DNA from: an uncultured Oscillibacter sp.
GTDB lineage: Bacteria; Bacillota; Clostridia; Oscillospirales; Oscillospiraceae
NCBI GenBank assembly: GCA_947644365.1
Contig: CANRYZ010000006.1
Coordinates: 1-49,520, forward strand
DNA: 49,520 nt
Reading direction: 5' to 3'
Shown here: positions 39,351 through 48,295 of the stretch, piece after piece
Position numbering within the stretch: position 1 is the first letter of the stretch
How the letters are laid out: the number at the start of each line of letters is the position of its first letter
The notes under the pieces: generated by a model
Database searches by the model: none
What the model was told of the DNA's origin: nothing
The model's input: the letters and a program-made list of their open reading frames with translations, nothing else
Position numbers and translations under genes: made by a program

Positions 39351-40484
39351 ATGATTTATCTGGATTACGCCGCCACTACCCCGGTGCCCCGGGCCGTGGC
39401 GGACGCCATGTATGAGGTTTTGACCTGCCGGTTCGGCAACCCCAGCAGCCAGTACCCCATGGGTCTGGAGATGAAAAAGCGGGTGGAGGGCTGGCGGAGG
39501 ACCGTTGCGGACGCCCTGGGATGTGAGGCGAAGTATTTACACTTTACATCCTGCGGCACCGAGGGGGACAACTGGGCCGTGGCCGCCGCCTGCTGGCAGA
39601 ACCGGCGCCTGGGAAAACACATCGTCACCACCGCCGTGGAGCACAGCGCCGTGCTGGAGGCCTGCCGCTGGATGGAGCGGCAGGGGTGCGAGGTGACGTA
39701 CCTGATGCCGGACCGGAGCGGGCGCATCGCCGCGGAACAGGTGCTGGAGGCTGTGCGGCCCGACACGGCCCTGGTCTCCGTGATGATGGTGAATAACGAG
39801 CTGGGCACCGTCTATCCCATCGAGGCCATCGCCCGGGGCCTGGCGGCGAAGAACCCCAAGACCCTTTTCCACACCGACGCCGTCCAGGGCTTTCTGGAGG
39901 TCCCCTTTGCCGCCGGGAAGCTGGGGGCGGACTTTGTCGCCGTCTCCGCCCATAAGATCGGCGGGCCCAAGGGCTGCGGGGCGCTGTACATCGGCCCCCG
40001 GGTCCGGAATCCCCGGCCCCTGCTGGCCGGGGGCGGCCAGGAGGACGGTCTCCGGGCCGGGACGGAGGCCACCGCCCAGATCGCCGGCTTTGCCAAAGCC
40101 GTGGAGCTGCGGCGGCAGGGGCTGGAGGAGAAGCTGGCCCATCTCAGGGACCTGCGGGCCTACGCCGCCGAGACCCTCTCGGCCATTCCGGATCTGACGG
40201 TCGTCGGAGACGGGCAGGCGCCCCACATCCTGGCGGCGTCCCTGGCGGGCTGGCCCAGCCAGAACATCGTCAACGACCTGGGGAGCCAGGGGATCTGCAT
40301 CTCCGCCGGCTCCGCCTGCCACCAGGGCAGGCCCAGCCATGTGGTGGCGGCCCTGGGGCTGCCAAGACGCGCCGCCGGGGGCGTCATCCGCCTGAGCTTC
40401 GGCCCGGAGACCACCCGGGCGGACGTGGACGCCTGCGCGGAGGCCCTGCGCCGCCACCACGACCAGCGGATGCCCATGCTGTGA
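39351..40484 (+). CDS. Cysteine desulfurase (NifS/IscS family)
   Basis: A 377-residue PLP enzyme that removes sulfur from cysteine as a persulfide for Fe-S clusters or tRNA thiolation. The PLP lysine is K202 in SAHKIGGPKG; H98, D176 and Q179 are the usual cofactor contacts. The catalytic Cys is C323 in SAGSACHQG. No iscU or mnmA is beside it, so the acceptor is unknown. The start at 39351 opens with MIYLDYAATTP, the family start; the longer frame is not supported. It is followed 37 bp on by the MATE gene. Confidence 0.95.
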   Translation: MIYLDYAATTPVPRAVADAMYEVLTCRFGNPSSQYPMGLEMKKRVEGWRRTVADALGCEAKYLHFTSCGTEGDNWAVAAACWQNRRLGKHIVTTAVEHSAVLEACRWMERQGCEVTYLMPDRSGRIAAEQVLEAVRPDTALVSVMMVNNELGTVYPIEAIARGLAAKNPKTLFHTDAVQGFLEVPFAAGKLGADFVAVSAHKIGGPKGCGALYIGPRVRNPRPLLAGGGQEDGLRAGTEATAQIAGFAKAVELRRQGLEEKLAHLRDLRAYAAETLSAIPDLTVVGDGQAPHILAASLAGWPSQNIVNDLGSQGICISAGSACHQGRPSHVVAALGLPRRAAGGVIRLSFGPETTRADVDACAEALRRHHDQRMPML

Positions 40485-40521
40485 AATAGTCTGAGAGGAT
40501 CCGTCGGAAGGAGGACCGGAT

Positions 40522-41910
40522 ATGCTTCGCTTTCTCCGCAGGGAGCCGGGCTTTTACCGGCACACCTGGATGCTGGCCCTGCCCATCATCCTGCAAAATC
40601 TCGTCACCACATCCCTGGGGTTTGTGGACACCTTCATGGTGGGCCTGCTGGGACAGGCGGAGCTGTCCGCCGTCACGGCCGCCAACACCCCGGTCTTTCT
40701 GGTGCAGATCATCATCTTCGGCCTCCTCAGCGGACTGGCGGTGCTGGTGAGCCAATACTGGGGCAAGCACGACACGGAGGCCATCAACCGCTGTATGGGC
40801 ATCGCCCTTTACACCGGCGTGTCCCTGGCGGCCCTCATCGCCCTGGCGCTGTTCCTGGCCCCCCGCCAGGTCATGGCGCTGGTGACGGATAACGCCCTGC
40901 TGATCGAGCTGGGGGCGCCCTATCTCCGGATCGTGGGTATCAGCTATGTCTTCAACACCGCCAGCTCCGTCTATGTGGGGGTGCAGCGCAGCACGGAGAA
41001 CCCCGCCATGGGCCTGGCCGTGTTCACCGTCTCCATGGTGCTGAACACGGTTTTGAACTACATCCTGATCTTCGGAAAGCTGGGCCTCCCGGCCCTGGGC
41101 ATCACGGGCGCGGCCCTGGCTACCCTGAGCTCCCGGGTGGTGGAGTTTCTGCTGACCTTCACCTACGCCCTGCGGGACAAGCGCATCCCCCTGGCGCCCG
41201 CCGCCCTCTTCCACCCCGGGACCGCCTTTGTGGGGGACTTTTTGAAATACTCCACCCCCGTGCTGGTGAACGACTCCCTGTGGGGCCTGGGGACCACCCT
41301 CATCACCGCCGTCATCGGCCACATGGCCATCTCCGAGGAGATGCTGGCGGCCTACGCCATTATGGGGAATATCGAGAAGTTTTCCACCGTGGCCTGCTAC
41401 GGCATCTCCGGCGCGTCGGCGGTGATCGTGGGCAAGCGCATCGGAGAGGGGGCCTCCAAGGAGGAGGTCTATGAGGTCAGCTGGTGCATGCTGCTGCTGA
41501 CGGTGCTGATCGGCCTCATGGTGTCGGCGTCCCTGGCGGTGCTGCTGCCCACGGTGTTCATTCCCTATCTCTACCCCCTGTTCCACCTGGAGGGGCTGTC
41601 CCTGGAGATCGCCGCCACCATGTGCGTGGTGTTCATCTTCATGATGCCCACCAAGGCCTTTGACATCACCAATATCTCCGGCGTCCTCCGGGCCGGCGGG
41701 GACGTGCGGGTGTCCGCCGTCATCGACGTGGGCTCCGTGTGGCTGGTGGCGCTGCCCATTACGGTGCTCTCGGCCCTGGTGTTTCAGGCGCCGGTGGCGC
41801 TGGTCTGCCTGGGCATCCAGGCGGAGGGCCTCAGCAAGGTGCCCCTGGGCATCTGGCGGCTCCGGAGCCGCCGGTGGATCAACGACGTGACCCGGGAGGG
41901 GACGGCATGA
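40522..41910 (+). CDS. MATE family efflux transporter
   Basis: A 462-residue membrane protein with about twelve helices in two halves. Family features are the start (ALPIILQNLVTTSLGFVDTFMVG), GLAVLVSQYWGKHD, and the second-half equivalent (YSTPVLVNDSLWGLG). MATE transporters export cationic drugs or other compounds with Na+ or H+. The substrate is unknown. GGAGG precedes the ATG. Its stop overlaps the ATG of the rlmA-like gene (ATGA), so the two are coupled. Confidence 0.95.
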   Translation: MLRFLRREPGFYRHTWMLALPIILQNLVTTSLGFVDTFMVGLLGQAELSAVTAANTPVFLVQIIIFGLLSGLAVLVSQYWGKHDTEAINRCMGIALYTGVSLAALIALALFLAPRQVMALVTDNALLIELGAPYLRIVGISYVFNTASSVYVGVQRSTENPAMGLAVFTVSMVLNTVLNYILIFGKLGLPALGITGAALATLSSRVVEFLLTFTYALRDKRIPLAPAALFHPGTAFVGDFLKYSTPVLVNDSLWGLGTTLITAVIGHMAISEEMLAAYAIMGNIEKFSTVACYGISGASAVIVGKRIGEGASKEEVYEVSWCMLLLTVLIGLMVSASLAVLLPTVFIPYLYPLFHLEGLSLEIAATMCVVFIFMMPTKAFDITNISGVLRAGGDVRVSAVIDVGSVWLVALPITVLSALVFQAPVALVCLGIQAEGLSKVPLGIWRLRSRRWINDVTREGTA

Positions 41911-42728
41911 GCCTGTTCTGCTGTCCTGTCTGCGGAGCGCCCCTGGAGCGGGGGGAGCGGGCCTATGCCTGCCCCTCGGGCCACAGCTACGACTTGTCCA
42001 GGGAGGGCTATGCCTATCTTCTGCCCCCCAACCGGAAGCACTCCGCCGCCCCCGGGGACGACCGCCAGATGGCCCGGGCCCGGAGGGAATTTCTCTCCAA
42101 GGGGTATTACGAGCCGCTTTTGAATACGCTCTGTTGTCAGATTTTGTCCCTCTGCGGCGAGTCTCCGGTGATTTTGGACGCAGGCTGCGGCGAGGGCTAC
42201 TACACCGCCGGCATCTTCCGGGCCCTTCGGGCCGCCGGAAAAGCGCCCCGCGTGGCGGGGACGGACATCTCCAAGTACATCCTCCGCTCCGCCGCCAAAC
42301 GGGAGAGGGGCGTGGAGTTTGCCGTGGCCTCCTCCTACCGTCTGCCCCTGGCGGACGGCGCGGCGGACCTGCTGCTGGACTGTTTCTCCCCCCTGGCGCT
42401 GGCGGAGTTTCGCCGGGTGCTGCGGCCCGGCGGCATGTTTGTGTACGTGGTTCCCGGGGAGCGGCACCTGTGGGAGCTGAAACAGGTGCTCTACGACCGC
42501 CCCTATCCCAACCAGGAGCGGGAGACCCCCTATGAGGGCTTTGCCTACCAGCGGATCGTCCCGGTGGATGGGACAGTCACGCTGCCGGACCAGGCGGACG
42601 TCCAGAACCTGTTCCGCATGACGCCCTATTACTGGAAAACGCCCAGGTCCGGCGGGGAGCGGCTGGCGGCGCTGGAGACGCTGACCGTCACCACCTCGTT
42701 CCGCATCCATATCTTCCGCAGATTGTGA
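41907..42728 (+). CDS. 23S rRNA (guanine-N1)-methyltransferase, RlmA type
   Basis: A 273-residue SAM-dependent methyltransferase. The N-terminal zinc site is CPVC (C6, C9) with ACPSGH (C22, H26), then FDLSREGY-like DLSREGYAYLL, a clear RlmA family mark. SAM motif I is VILDAGCGEGYYT. RlmA methylates G745 or G748 of 23S rRNA. The start overlaps the MATE stop. The coupling with an efflux gene is of interest since RlmA(II) methylation affects macrolide sensitivity; that link here is inference. Three-gene operon with cysteine desulfurase and MATE. Confidence 0.92.
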   Translation: MSLFCCPVCGAPLERGERAYACPSGHSYDLSREGYAYLLPPNRKHSAAPGDDRQMARARREFLSKGYYEPLLNTLCCQILSLCGESPVILDAGCGEGYYTAGIFRALRAAGKAPRVAGTDISKYILRSAAKRERGVEFAVASSYRLPLADGAADLLLDCFSPLALAEFRRVLRPGGMFVYVVPGERHLWELKQVLYDRPYPNQERETPYEGFAYQRIVPVDGTVTLPDQADVQNLFRMTPYYWKTPRSGGERLAALETLTVTTSFRIHIFRRL

Positions 42729-42735
42729 AAAAAGA

Positions 42736-42769
42736 GGACGCGCGGCCAAACGGCCGTGCGTCCTTTTTT
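42736..42769 (+). terminator. Terminator of the desulfurase-MATE-rlmA operon
   Basis: A 12-bp stem with one wobble (42736-42747 with 42752-42763, loop AAAC) followed by six T. On the minus strand AAAAAAG gives CTTTTTT, so it also serves the convergent glucosyltransferase gene. Confidence 0.9.
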
Positions 42770-42812
42770 GTGAGTTGATTTTGCGTGCTTTTGGAGATTG
42801 CCCCTGCGGCCT

Positions 42813-43856
42813 TCACGCCCGGGCGTGCCGCTGCCGCACGGGGGCGGGCAGGGGCGGCAGGATCCGCTCCCGGCGGTAGATCTCCCGCAGCTCCGTCCCC
42901 ACGGCCTCCAGGCTCCGGCTCTCCGCCGTGGCCCGGCCCGCGGGGGTCAGGTCCGGCAGGGCGCCGGAGAGAATGCCCTCAACGATCCGTTGAAATTCGC
43001 CGGTATTCGACGCTTTGTATACGTTTTTGCCGTCCTCCAGCCAGCCGCCGTACACCGGGATGTCCCGCACCACCGTGGGCACGCCGCAGGCCAGGGCCTC
43101 CAGCACCACGATGCCCTCGGTCTCCTCGCGGCTCATAAAGGCGAATACGTCGGCTCCGCGGTAGGCCTCCCGCAGCCGCTCCCGGTCCACAAAGCCGGGG
43201 AATTGGACGTTGGCGGGGGCGCTCTCCATGGCCCGGACGATGTCCTGGGGGATCAGGCGCGGGTCCGTCCAGCCGAACCAGAGGAACTGGGCGGAGGGGA
43301 CCTGACGGGCCAGGTCCAGGAACTCCGGCAGGCCCTTCCGGGCGATGGTGTGCCCCACGGAGATCACCGTCCGGGCGTCCTCCGCCAGGTTGTACCGCCG
43401 CCGGAAGGAGGCCCGGGCGGCGGGGTCCGGCTGGAAATAGTCCGTGTCCACGCCGTTGGAGATGCTGTACACCGGGCGCTTGAGGCCGTAGCCCTCCAGC
43501 AGCTTCCGGGAGTATTCCGTGGGGGTCAGCACCACGTCGCCCAGGCCGTAGCAGAAGGTGATCCACCGCCGGAACAGGGGGGCCAGGGCGTCGGAGCCCT
43601 TGAAGGAGCCCCGGAAGTCCTCCATGGTGGAGTGGCCGTACCAGACCACCTTCCTCCCCCGCAGCCGGGCCCCCAGGGCCGCCAGCACGGAGTCCGGCAG
43701 GACGGTGTTCACATGGACGGCGGCGGCGTCCTCCGTCCAGCGGGAGGTGGTCTGGATGTCCGCCCGCCGCAGGCACTCCCGCTGGTGGCGGATGGCCTGT
43801 CCCACGCCGCTGCGGCCCACGATCTTCTCGCCGCCGCTGTAAATATAGATTTTCAT
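42813..43856 (-). CDS. Glycosyltransferase, diglucosyl-diacylglycerol synthase (LafA)-like
   Basis: A 347-residue GT4 family glycosyltransferase. It resembles, from memory, the second enzyme of glycolipid synthesis in Firmicutes that adds a 1,2-linked glucose to monoglucosyl-diacylglycerol: SGVGQAIRHQ near the N-terminus, GHSTMEDFRGSFKGSDALAP, YSISNGVDTDYF, FLWFGWTDP and the EETEGIVVLEALACG donor-site motif. It is membrane-associated without helices. The start at 43856 opens with MKIYIYSG; the longer frame is not supported. It lies downstream of the first glucosyltransferase and TVP38 genes, across a 339-bp gap. Confidence 0.82.
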   Translation of the reverse strand: MKIYIYSGGEKIVGRSGVGQAIRHQRECLRRADIQTTSRWTEDAAAVHVNTVLPDSVLAALGARLRGRKVVWYGHSTMEDFRGSFKGSDALAPLFRRWITFCYGLGDVVLTPTEYSRKLLEGYGLKRPVYSISNGVDTDYFQPDPAARASFRRRYNLAEDARTVISVGHTIARKGLPEFLDLARQVPSAQFLWFGWTDPRLIPQDIVRAMESAPANVQFPGFVDRERLREAYRGADVFAFMSREETEGIVVLEALACGVPTVVRDIPVYGGWLEDGKNVYKASNTGEFQRIVEGILSGALPDLTPAGRATAESRSLEAVGTELREIYRRERILPPLPAPVRQRHARA

Positions 43857-44195
43857 GGGAGCCCTCCTTGTCATACTGTGCGCCGGAAACGGCATTTTGG
43901 GCGCACTGATTCAGGCGAACGTCTCCGTCCGCTTTTTTCGTCGTCATTCAGTTTTTACGTGAACCGCCGTTTTATGACGGAAAAATTTTTCATGTGCCAG
44001 GCGTTTTTTCGGCCGCAAATGCGCCTGACGGAGGACGCTGTCCGCTGCCCTTTGGGCCGCGGAGACGCTCTCAGAAGCGTGTTTTTATTACATTAGACTG
44101 GGGATTTCGCGCCCTGCGGGGCGCGCCCCGGGGCGTTGCCCCGGGACCCCACAGCCTTTGTAAAGGCTGGCGAAACTTTTATCTGCGCGTTGCCT
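43857..44195. repeat. Intergenic region with two-hairpin repeat
   Basis: A 339-bp gap with no gene. The left part (to about 44090) shows a GAAAAATTTTTC palindrome near 43980 and no clear promoter. The right part has CCCGGGGC-GTT-GCCCCGGG (44127-44145) and AGCCTTT-GT-AAAGGCT (44153-44168), joined by ACCCCAC, then CTTTTATCTGCGC. It is the counterpart of 35137-35183 and may end the upstream transcript. Confidence 0.75.
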
Positions 44196-44783
44196 TCAGT
44201 GGGCAATCATCTGCCAGATTGCCGTCAGCCCCAGGCTGTACAGGGCGATGGCGAAGGGCTTCCCCAGCAGAATGATCGCCGTGTACCGCCGCCAGCTCAT
44301 ATCCGTGGTGCCCGCCAGATAGCAGAGAAAGTCGTCCGGCGCCACCGGGAGAAAGATGGCCAGGGCAAAGAGCCGGGCGAAGCGGTCCCGCTCCTCCGCC
44401 CAGCGGCTGTACCGCTGGATGGTCTTTTCCGAAAACAGCAGGGACAGCAGGGGCCTGCCGCAGTTTCGGGCCACGGCGAAGGCCATGAGAGACCCCGCGC
44501 AGATGCCTACGTAGTTGTACACAAATCCCCACACCGGGCCGAACAGGATCACGCCCACCAGGCACCCCAGTCCCCCCGGCAGCACGGGCACCACCACCTG
44601 CACCGCCTGAAAGACGGTGAACAGCAGCGCCCCGGCGATTCCCAGGCTGGCCACCAGCGCCTCCAGCCGCTCCTGGGAGGTCAGCACGCCGGTCTGCCAG
44701 CCCCACAGGGCCACCGCCACGCACAGGAGAAAGCCGGTGATGGACACGGCCTGGAGGACCGTCTTTTCAACGGGCCGGCTCAC
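44196..44783 (-). CDS. TVP38/TMEM64 family membrane protein
   Basis: A 195-residue membrane protein of the TVP38/TMEM64 (DedA-related) family with about five helices. Family features are the VVPVLPGGLGCLVGVILFGPVWGFVYNYVG core and FLPVAPDDFLCYLAG. Members are linked to lipid scrambling or flipping. The GTG start at 44783 overlaps the stop of the first glucosyltransferase (GTGA), so the products are coupled. That supports a role in moving or organising glycolipid precursors, which is inference. Confidence 0.9.
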   Translation of the reverse strand: MSRPVEKTVLQAVSITGFLLCVAVALWGWQTGVLTSQERLEALVASLGIAGALLFTVFQAVQVVVPVLPGGLGCLVGVILFGPVWGFVYNYVGICAGSLMAFAVARNCGRPLLSLLFSEKTIQRYSRWAEERDRFARLFALAIFLPVAPDDFLCYLAGTTDMSWRRYTAIILLGKPFAIALYSLGLTAIWQMIAH

Positions 44784-45991
44784 GCGGAGACCTCCCGCCC
44801 CTCCAGGGCGTGGCGGGCGATCTGCGCCTCGTAGATGGCCTCCGCCCGCTCCGCAAACCGCTGGGCGGAGAATTCCTCCGCGGAGGCCCGGGCGCTCCGG
44901 GCCAGCCGCTCCCGGCGGTGGGGCTGGGAGAGGAAGTCCGAGAGCTTTGCCAGAAAGTCCGCCTCGTCCCGGTACTGCCAGCCGTTTTCCCCGTTCCGGA
45001 TGACGCCGGTGAGGCAGGGGTCCGCCCGGCACAGGGCGGGGACGCCGGCGGCCAGGGCCTCAATGTAGGTCAGGCCCTGGGTCTCGCTGGTGGAGGCGCT
45101 GACAAACAGATCCCCCAGCCGGTACCAGTCCGCCACCTGCTCCGGGGCCACCATGCCGGCAAAGACCACGTCCGGAGCCCTCAGGCCCAGGGCGGCGGCC
45201 TCCCGCTCCAGCTGCGGGCGGTGGGGGCCGTCCCCCACGATGAGAAGGGTCACGGGGGCGTCCCCCAGGGCGGCGCGGCAGCGCAGCAGCTCGCCGGTGT
45301 TCTTCTCCTCCGCCAGCCGCCCCACGGAGACCAGAACCGTCCGCTCCGCCGGGATGTCCAGGCTGGCCCGCAGCACCGCGGACCGCCAGGGGTCCGGCTC
45401 CCCGGCGAAGGGGGTGAGGTCGATGCCGGAGGGCACCACGAACACCGGGCGCCGGACGCCGTACCGCTGCAGCAGCATCCGCACCTTGCCTGTGGGGGCG
45501 ATGAGGCAGTCCGTCCGGGCCGCCACCCACCGGGAGAACACCGCCACCGCCTGCCGCCCGAACCGGACGCTGGGGGAGAAGTAGTGGGTGTAGTCCTCGT
45601 ATACCGTGTGGTAGGTGTGGACCAGGGGGATGTCCAGCTCCTCGGCGATGCGCCGGGCCAGGAAGAAGGTGGAGAACTCGCACTGGGAGTGGACCACGTC
45701 CGGTCCCCAGGCGATAAGCTCCCGCACCCACTTCCCAGCCAGAGCCGTCCGCAGCCGGGCGCCGGGGTACACCAATCCGGCGGCAATGGAGCCCAGGTAT
45801 GTCACGCCGTCTTTTTCCCAGGAGCGGCGGCTCTGGGAGAGGGTCAGCACCCGGACCTCGTGTCCCCGGCGCTCCAGCTCCCGCCGGAGATTTTTTACCG
45901 ACGTGACCACCCCATTGACGGCGGGGCTGTACCAGTCGGAGGTAATGAGAATTTTCATGTCAGGTCCCTCGTTTCGCGTTGTCCTAACCAT
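44780..45991 (-). CDS. Glycosyltransferase, monoglucosyl-diacylglycerol synthase-like
   Basis: A 403-residue GT4 enzyme resembling 1,2-diacylglycerol 3-alpha-glucosyltransferases (LafB/Mgs type). The N-terminus MKILITSDWYSPAVNGVVTSVKNL is typical, then HTYHTVYEDYTHYFSP, VPSGIDLTPF, SVGRLAEEKN, and the donor motif ETQGLTYIEALAAGVP. It would make the first glucolipid, which the LafA-like enzyme at 42813-43856 extends. The pair produce membrane glycolipids that can anchor lipoteichoic acid. A near-consensus promoter with a palindromic operator lies upstream, and the 43-bp element is beyond it. Confidence 0.85.
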   Translation of the reverse strand: MVRTTRNEGPDMKILITSDWYSPAVNGVVTSVKNLRRELERRGHEVRVLTLSQSRRSWEKDGVTYLGSIAAGLVYPGARLRTALAGKWVRELIAWGPDVVHSQCEFSTFFLARRIAEELDIPLVHTYHTVYEDYTHYFSPSVRFGRQAVAVFSRWVAARTDCLIAPTGKVRMLLQRYGVRRPVFVVPSGIDLTPFAGEPDPWRSAVLRASLDIPAERTVLVSVGRLAEEKNTGELLRCRAALGDAPVTLLIVGDGPHRPQLEREAAALGLRAPDVVFAGMVAPEQVADWYRLGDLFVSASTSETQGLTYIEALAAGVPALCRADPCLTGVIRNGENGWQYRDEADFLAKLSDFLSQPHRRERLARSARASAEEFSAQRFAERAEAIYEAQIARHALEGREVSA

Positions 45992-46065
45992 TCTTACGAG
46001 ATGGCGGACGGTTTTTCTTCAAGTTTTGGAAATTATTTTATGTCTACCGTGTATCATTGTACTAG

Positions 46066-46104
46066 TGTATTAGATATAGTAATACAGTTAATACAGTTTG
46101 TCAA
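46066..46104 (-). promoter_or_regulatory. Glucosyltransferase operon promoter with operator
   Basis: On the minus strand TTGACA (46099-46104), 17-bp spacer, TACTAT (46076-46081). A perfect inverted repeat TGTATTA-n7-TAATACA (46066-46086) overlaps the -10. It is similar in style to GntR/YtrA-type operators. The leader is about 80 nt. Confidence 0.75.
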
Positions 46105-46168
46105 GAGGAAGCGCCCGTTTTTTGTGCGGTTTTTCAGGCGCGCCCACCCTGTATCAACTCTATCACCG

Positions 46169-46211
46169 GAATCTTTCCACAATCTTTCTGAAATCTAACA
46201 GTTTTGAAAGA
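46169..46211 (-). promoter_or_regulatory. 43-bp regulatory element, copy 2
   Basis: Reverse complement of 31458-31500 over all 43 bases. Read leftward it lies after the terminator of the BceAB-type operon and 65 bp before the -35 of the glucosyltransferase promoter, an upstream activator position. Confidence 0.75.
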
Positions 46212-46256
46212 ACCGCGGCCCCGGCGGCACACAGGCGCCGCCGGGGCCGCGGAGAG
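46212..46256 (-). terminator. Terminator of the BceAB-type operon
   Basis: A GC-rich stem (CCGCGGCCCCGGCGGC near 46236-46254 pairing with the complement near 46213-46231), followed leftward by TTCTTTC. Confidence 0.7.
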
Positions 46257-46258
46257 GG

Positions 46259-48295
46259 TCAGCGCTCCGCCTCGCCGCCCACGATCCGGTCGTAGGCGTG
46301 GGCGGTGAGGCCGTAGACCAGGGCGTAGATGGCGCAGAAGGCCAGCAATGTCCCGGCGGTGCAGAGGGCGAACAGCTTCACGTCGTAGAGGTTGAACAGC
46401 GTCAGCATCCGGGAGAGCATGGGGAAGGCCGCCGCCGTATGGATGCCCGCCGTCCCCAGGGGCAGGAAGAACACCAGCAGGATCTGGCTGTGGATGGAGG
46501 CCTTGACCTCTTTCTCCGTCATGCCCACCTGGCGGCAGATGCGGTAGCGCCGCTGGTCCTCATAGCCCTCGGAGATCTGCTTGTAGTAGATGATGAGGAC
46601 GGTGGTCATCAAAAAGAGGATGCCCAGGAACACCCCCAGGAAGAGGAAGCCGCCGTACATGGCGTAGAAGTCCTGGGCGTTGTCCTGCTTGCTGGTAAAG
46701 CCGATGCCGTTCTCCCGCAGGCTCAGGCGGTAGACGATGTCCTCCGTCTGGGCCAGCTTTTCCGTGTAATCTTTGCCGGGCAGATTCATCTGAATGCGGA
46801 ACTGGCGGGCGGTGCGGCCTGGCTCCAGGGCCATGAGCCGGTCCGCCGTCTCCGGGCTGTCCACCACCAGGAACAGCTCCGCCTCCTCGCCGCCCAGCAG
46901 GTTGGTAGTGGCGTGGCGGATGGGGTCTGTGAACTCGCCCTGGACGTGGAAGGCATAGCCCTCCAGGTCGGAGGGGTCCTCGATGAGCTCCCGGGGGTAT
47001 TCGTCGTTGAACCGGGCGATCTGGAAGTCAGCGGGGAAATTCTCCAGTCCCACGGTATGGACCAGCACCTCGCCCGGCGCCAGAGCGACGGCCCGGCCCG
47101 TCAGGCGGGCGTAGTCCTCCGCCGTCACCACCTCCACCAGCGTCCGCTGGGTGCTGGGGCTCATGTTCATGGACAGCACCCCGTTCCGCCACCCGCAGTA
47201 CACCCAGTACCGGCTGTAGTACCGCAGGTCCTGGATCTCTCCCACAGAGGCGGCCTCCCGCCGTACCTCCTCCAGGTATTCCATGGAGTCCCCCGGCTGG
47301 CGGTCCAGGTCCTGGATGAACTCGATGTCATAGGGGAACATCTCGTCCAGGGCCCGGTCCAGGCCGATGTAGAGGCAGATGGTGGTGGACACCGTCACCA
47401 GAACCATGGTGGAGAGGATGCAGATGTTGGCCAGGCCCACGGCGTTCTGCTTCATGCGGTACAGCAGGCCGGAGACGGCGGTGAAGTGGCGGGTCTGATA
47501 GTAGAAGCGCTTGTTGGCCCGCAGGCGCTTGAGCACGGCGATGGACCCGGCGGCAAACAGGCAGTAGGTGCCGATCATCACCAGTCCCACCGCCAGGATG
47601 AAGAAGAATACGGCCTCCACCGGATTTTTCACCGCGAAGGAGAGTCCGTAGCCCCCCAGCAGGGCCGCAAGGCCGGTCAGCGCCAGCAGCCACTTGGTCC
47701 GGGGTTCCCGCTCCCCGGCGCTCTGGCTGTGGAGCAGCTCCACCGGCCTGGAGCGGTACAGCTGGAAGAGGTTTTTCACCAGGGTCAGGGCCATCAGCGC
47801 GGCGAAGAGGGCCGCCGTCTCGCAGATTCCCGGCAGGCTCACGGAGAAGCCGAACAGCACCGGCAGATGGGACATCTTCAAAACCACCAGCAGCATCAGC
47901 TTGGAGAGGAGAATGCCAAGGAGAATCCCCCCGGCAATGACCGCTCCGGCGCACAGCAGCGTCTCCCAGCACATCACCAGGGCGATGTGCCGTTTCTCCA
48001 GCCCTAAGATATTGTAGAGGCCCAGCTCCCGCTGCCGCCGCTTCATGACAAAGCCGTTGGCGTACAGCAATATCACGGCGGCGAAGAGGGCCACCACAAA
48101 GCACCCCATGGTGCTCAGGGACTGGAGGTACATGGCTCCCCGGACGGTCTCCAGCGTCTCGTGGCCGGAGAGGAAGCGGAGGATGTAGTACATGGCCGCC
48201 ACGCCGCCGCAGGAGAGGAGGTAGGGCCCGTAGTACCGCCCGTTCCGGGCCAGATTCACCAGGGCCAGCCGGGGGAAGAAGCCGGACTTACGCAT
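46259..48295 (-). CDS. FtsX-family ABC permease, BceB type
   Basis: A 678-residue permease with about ten membrane helices and one large outside domain (about residues 305-525) between helices 7 and 8, the layout of BceB-type peptide-antibiotic resistance and sensing permeases. Early motifs are ALVNLARNGRYYGPYLLS and MKRRQRELGLYNILGLEKRHI, typical for this family. BceAB modules remove lantibiotics or bacitracin-like peptides from lipid II and signal to a BceS kinase. No kinase or regulator is in the window. The start is ATG 48295 inside the end of the ATPase gene; GTG 48304 is an alternative. Confidence 0.9.
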   Translation of the reverse strand: MRKSGFFPRLALVNLARNGRYYGPYLLSCGGVAAMYYILRFLSGHETLETVRGAMYLQSLSTMGCFVVALFAAVILLYANGFVMKRRQRELGLYNILGLEKRHIALVMCWETLLCAGAVIAGGILLGILLSKLMLLVVLKMSHLPVLFGFSVSLPGICETAALFAALMALTLVKNLFQLYRSRPVELLHSQSAGEREPRTKWLLALTGLAALLGGYGLSFAVKNPVEAVFFFILAVGLVMIGTYCLFAAGSIAVLKRLRANKRFYYQTRHFTAVSGLLYRMKQNAVGLANICILSTMVLVTVSTTICLYIGLDRALDEMFPYDIEFIQDLDRQPGDSMEYLEEVRREAASVGEIQDLRYYSRYWVYCGWRNGVLSMNMSPSTQRTLVEVVTAEDYARLTGRAVALAPGEVLVHTVGLENFPADFQIARFNDEYPRELIEDPSDLEGYAFHVQGEFTDPIRHATTNLLGGEEAELFLVVDSPETADRLMALEPGRTARQFRIQMNLPGKDYTEKLAQTEDIVYRLSLRENGIGFTSKQDNAQDFYAMYGGFLFLGVFLGILFLMTTVLIIYYKQISEGYEDQRRYRICRQVGMTEKEVKASIHSQILLVFFLPLGTAGIHTAAAFPMLSRMLTLFNLYDVKLFALCTAGTLLAFCAIYALVYGLTAHAYDRIVGGEAER

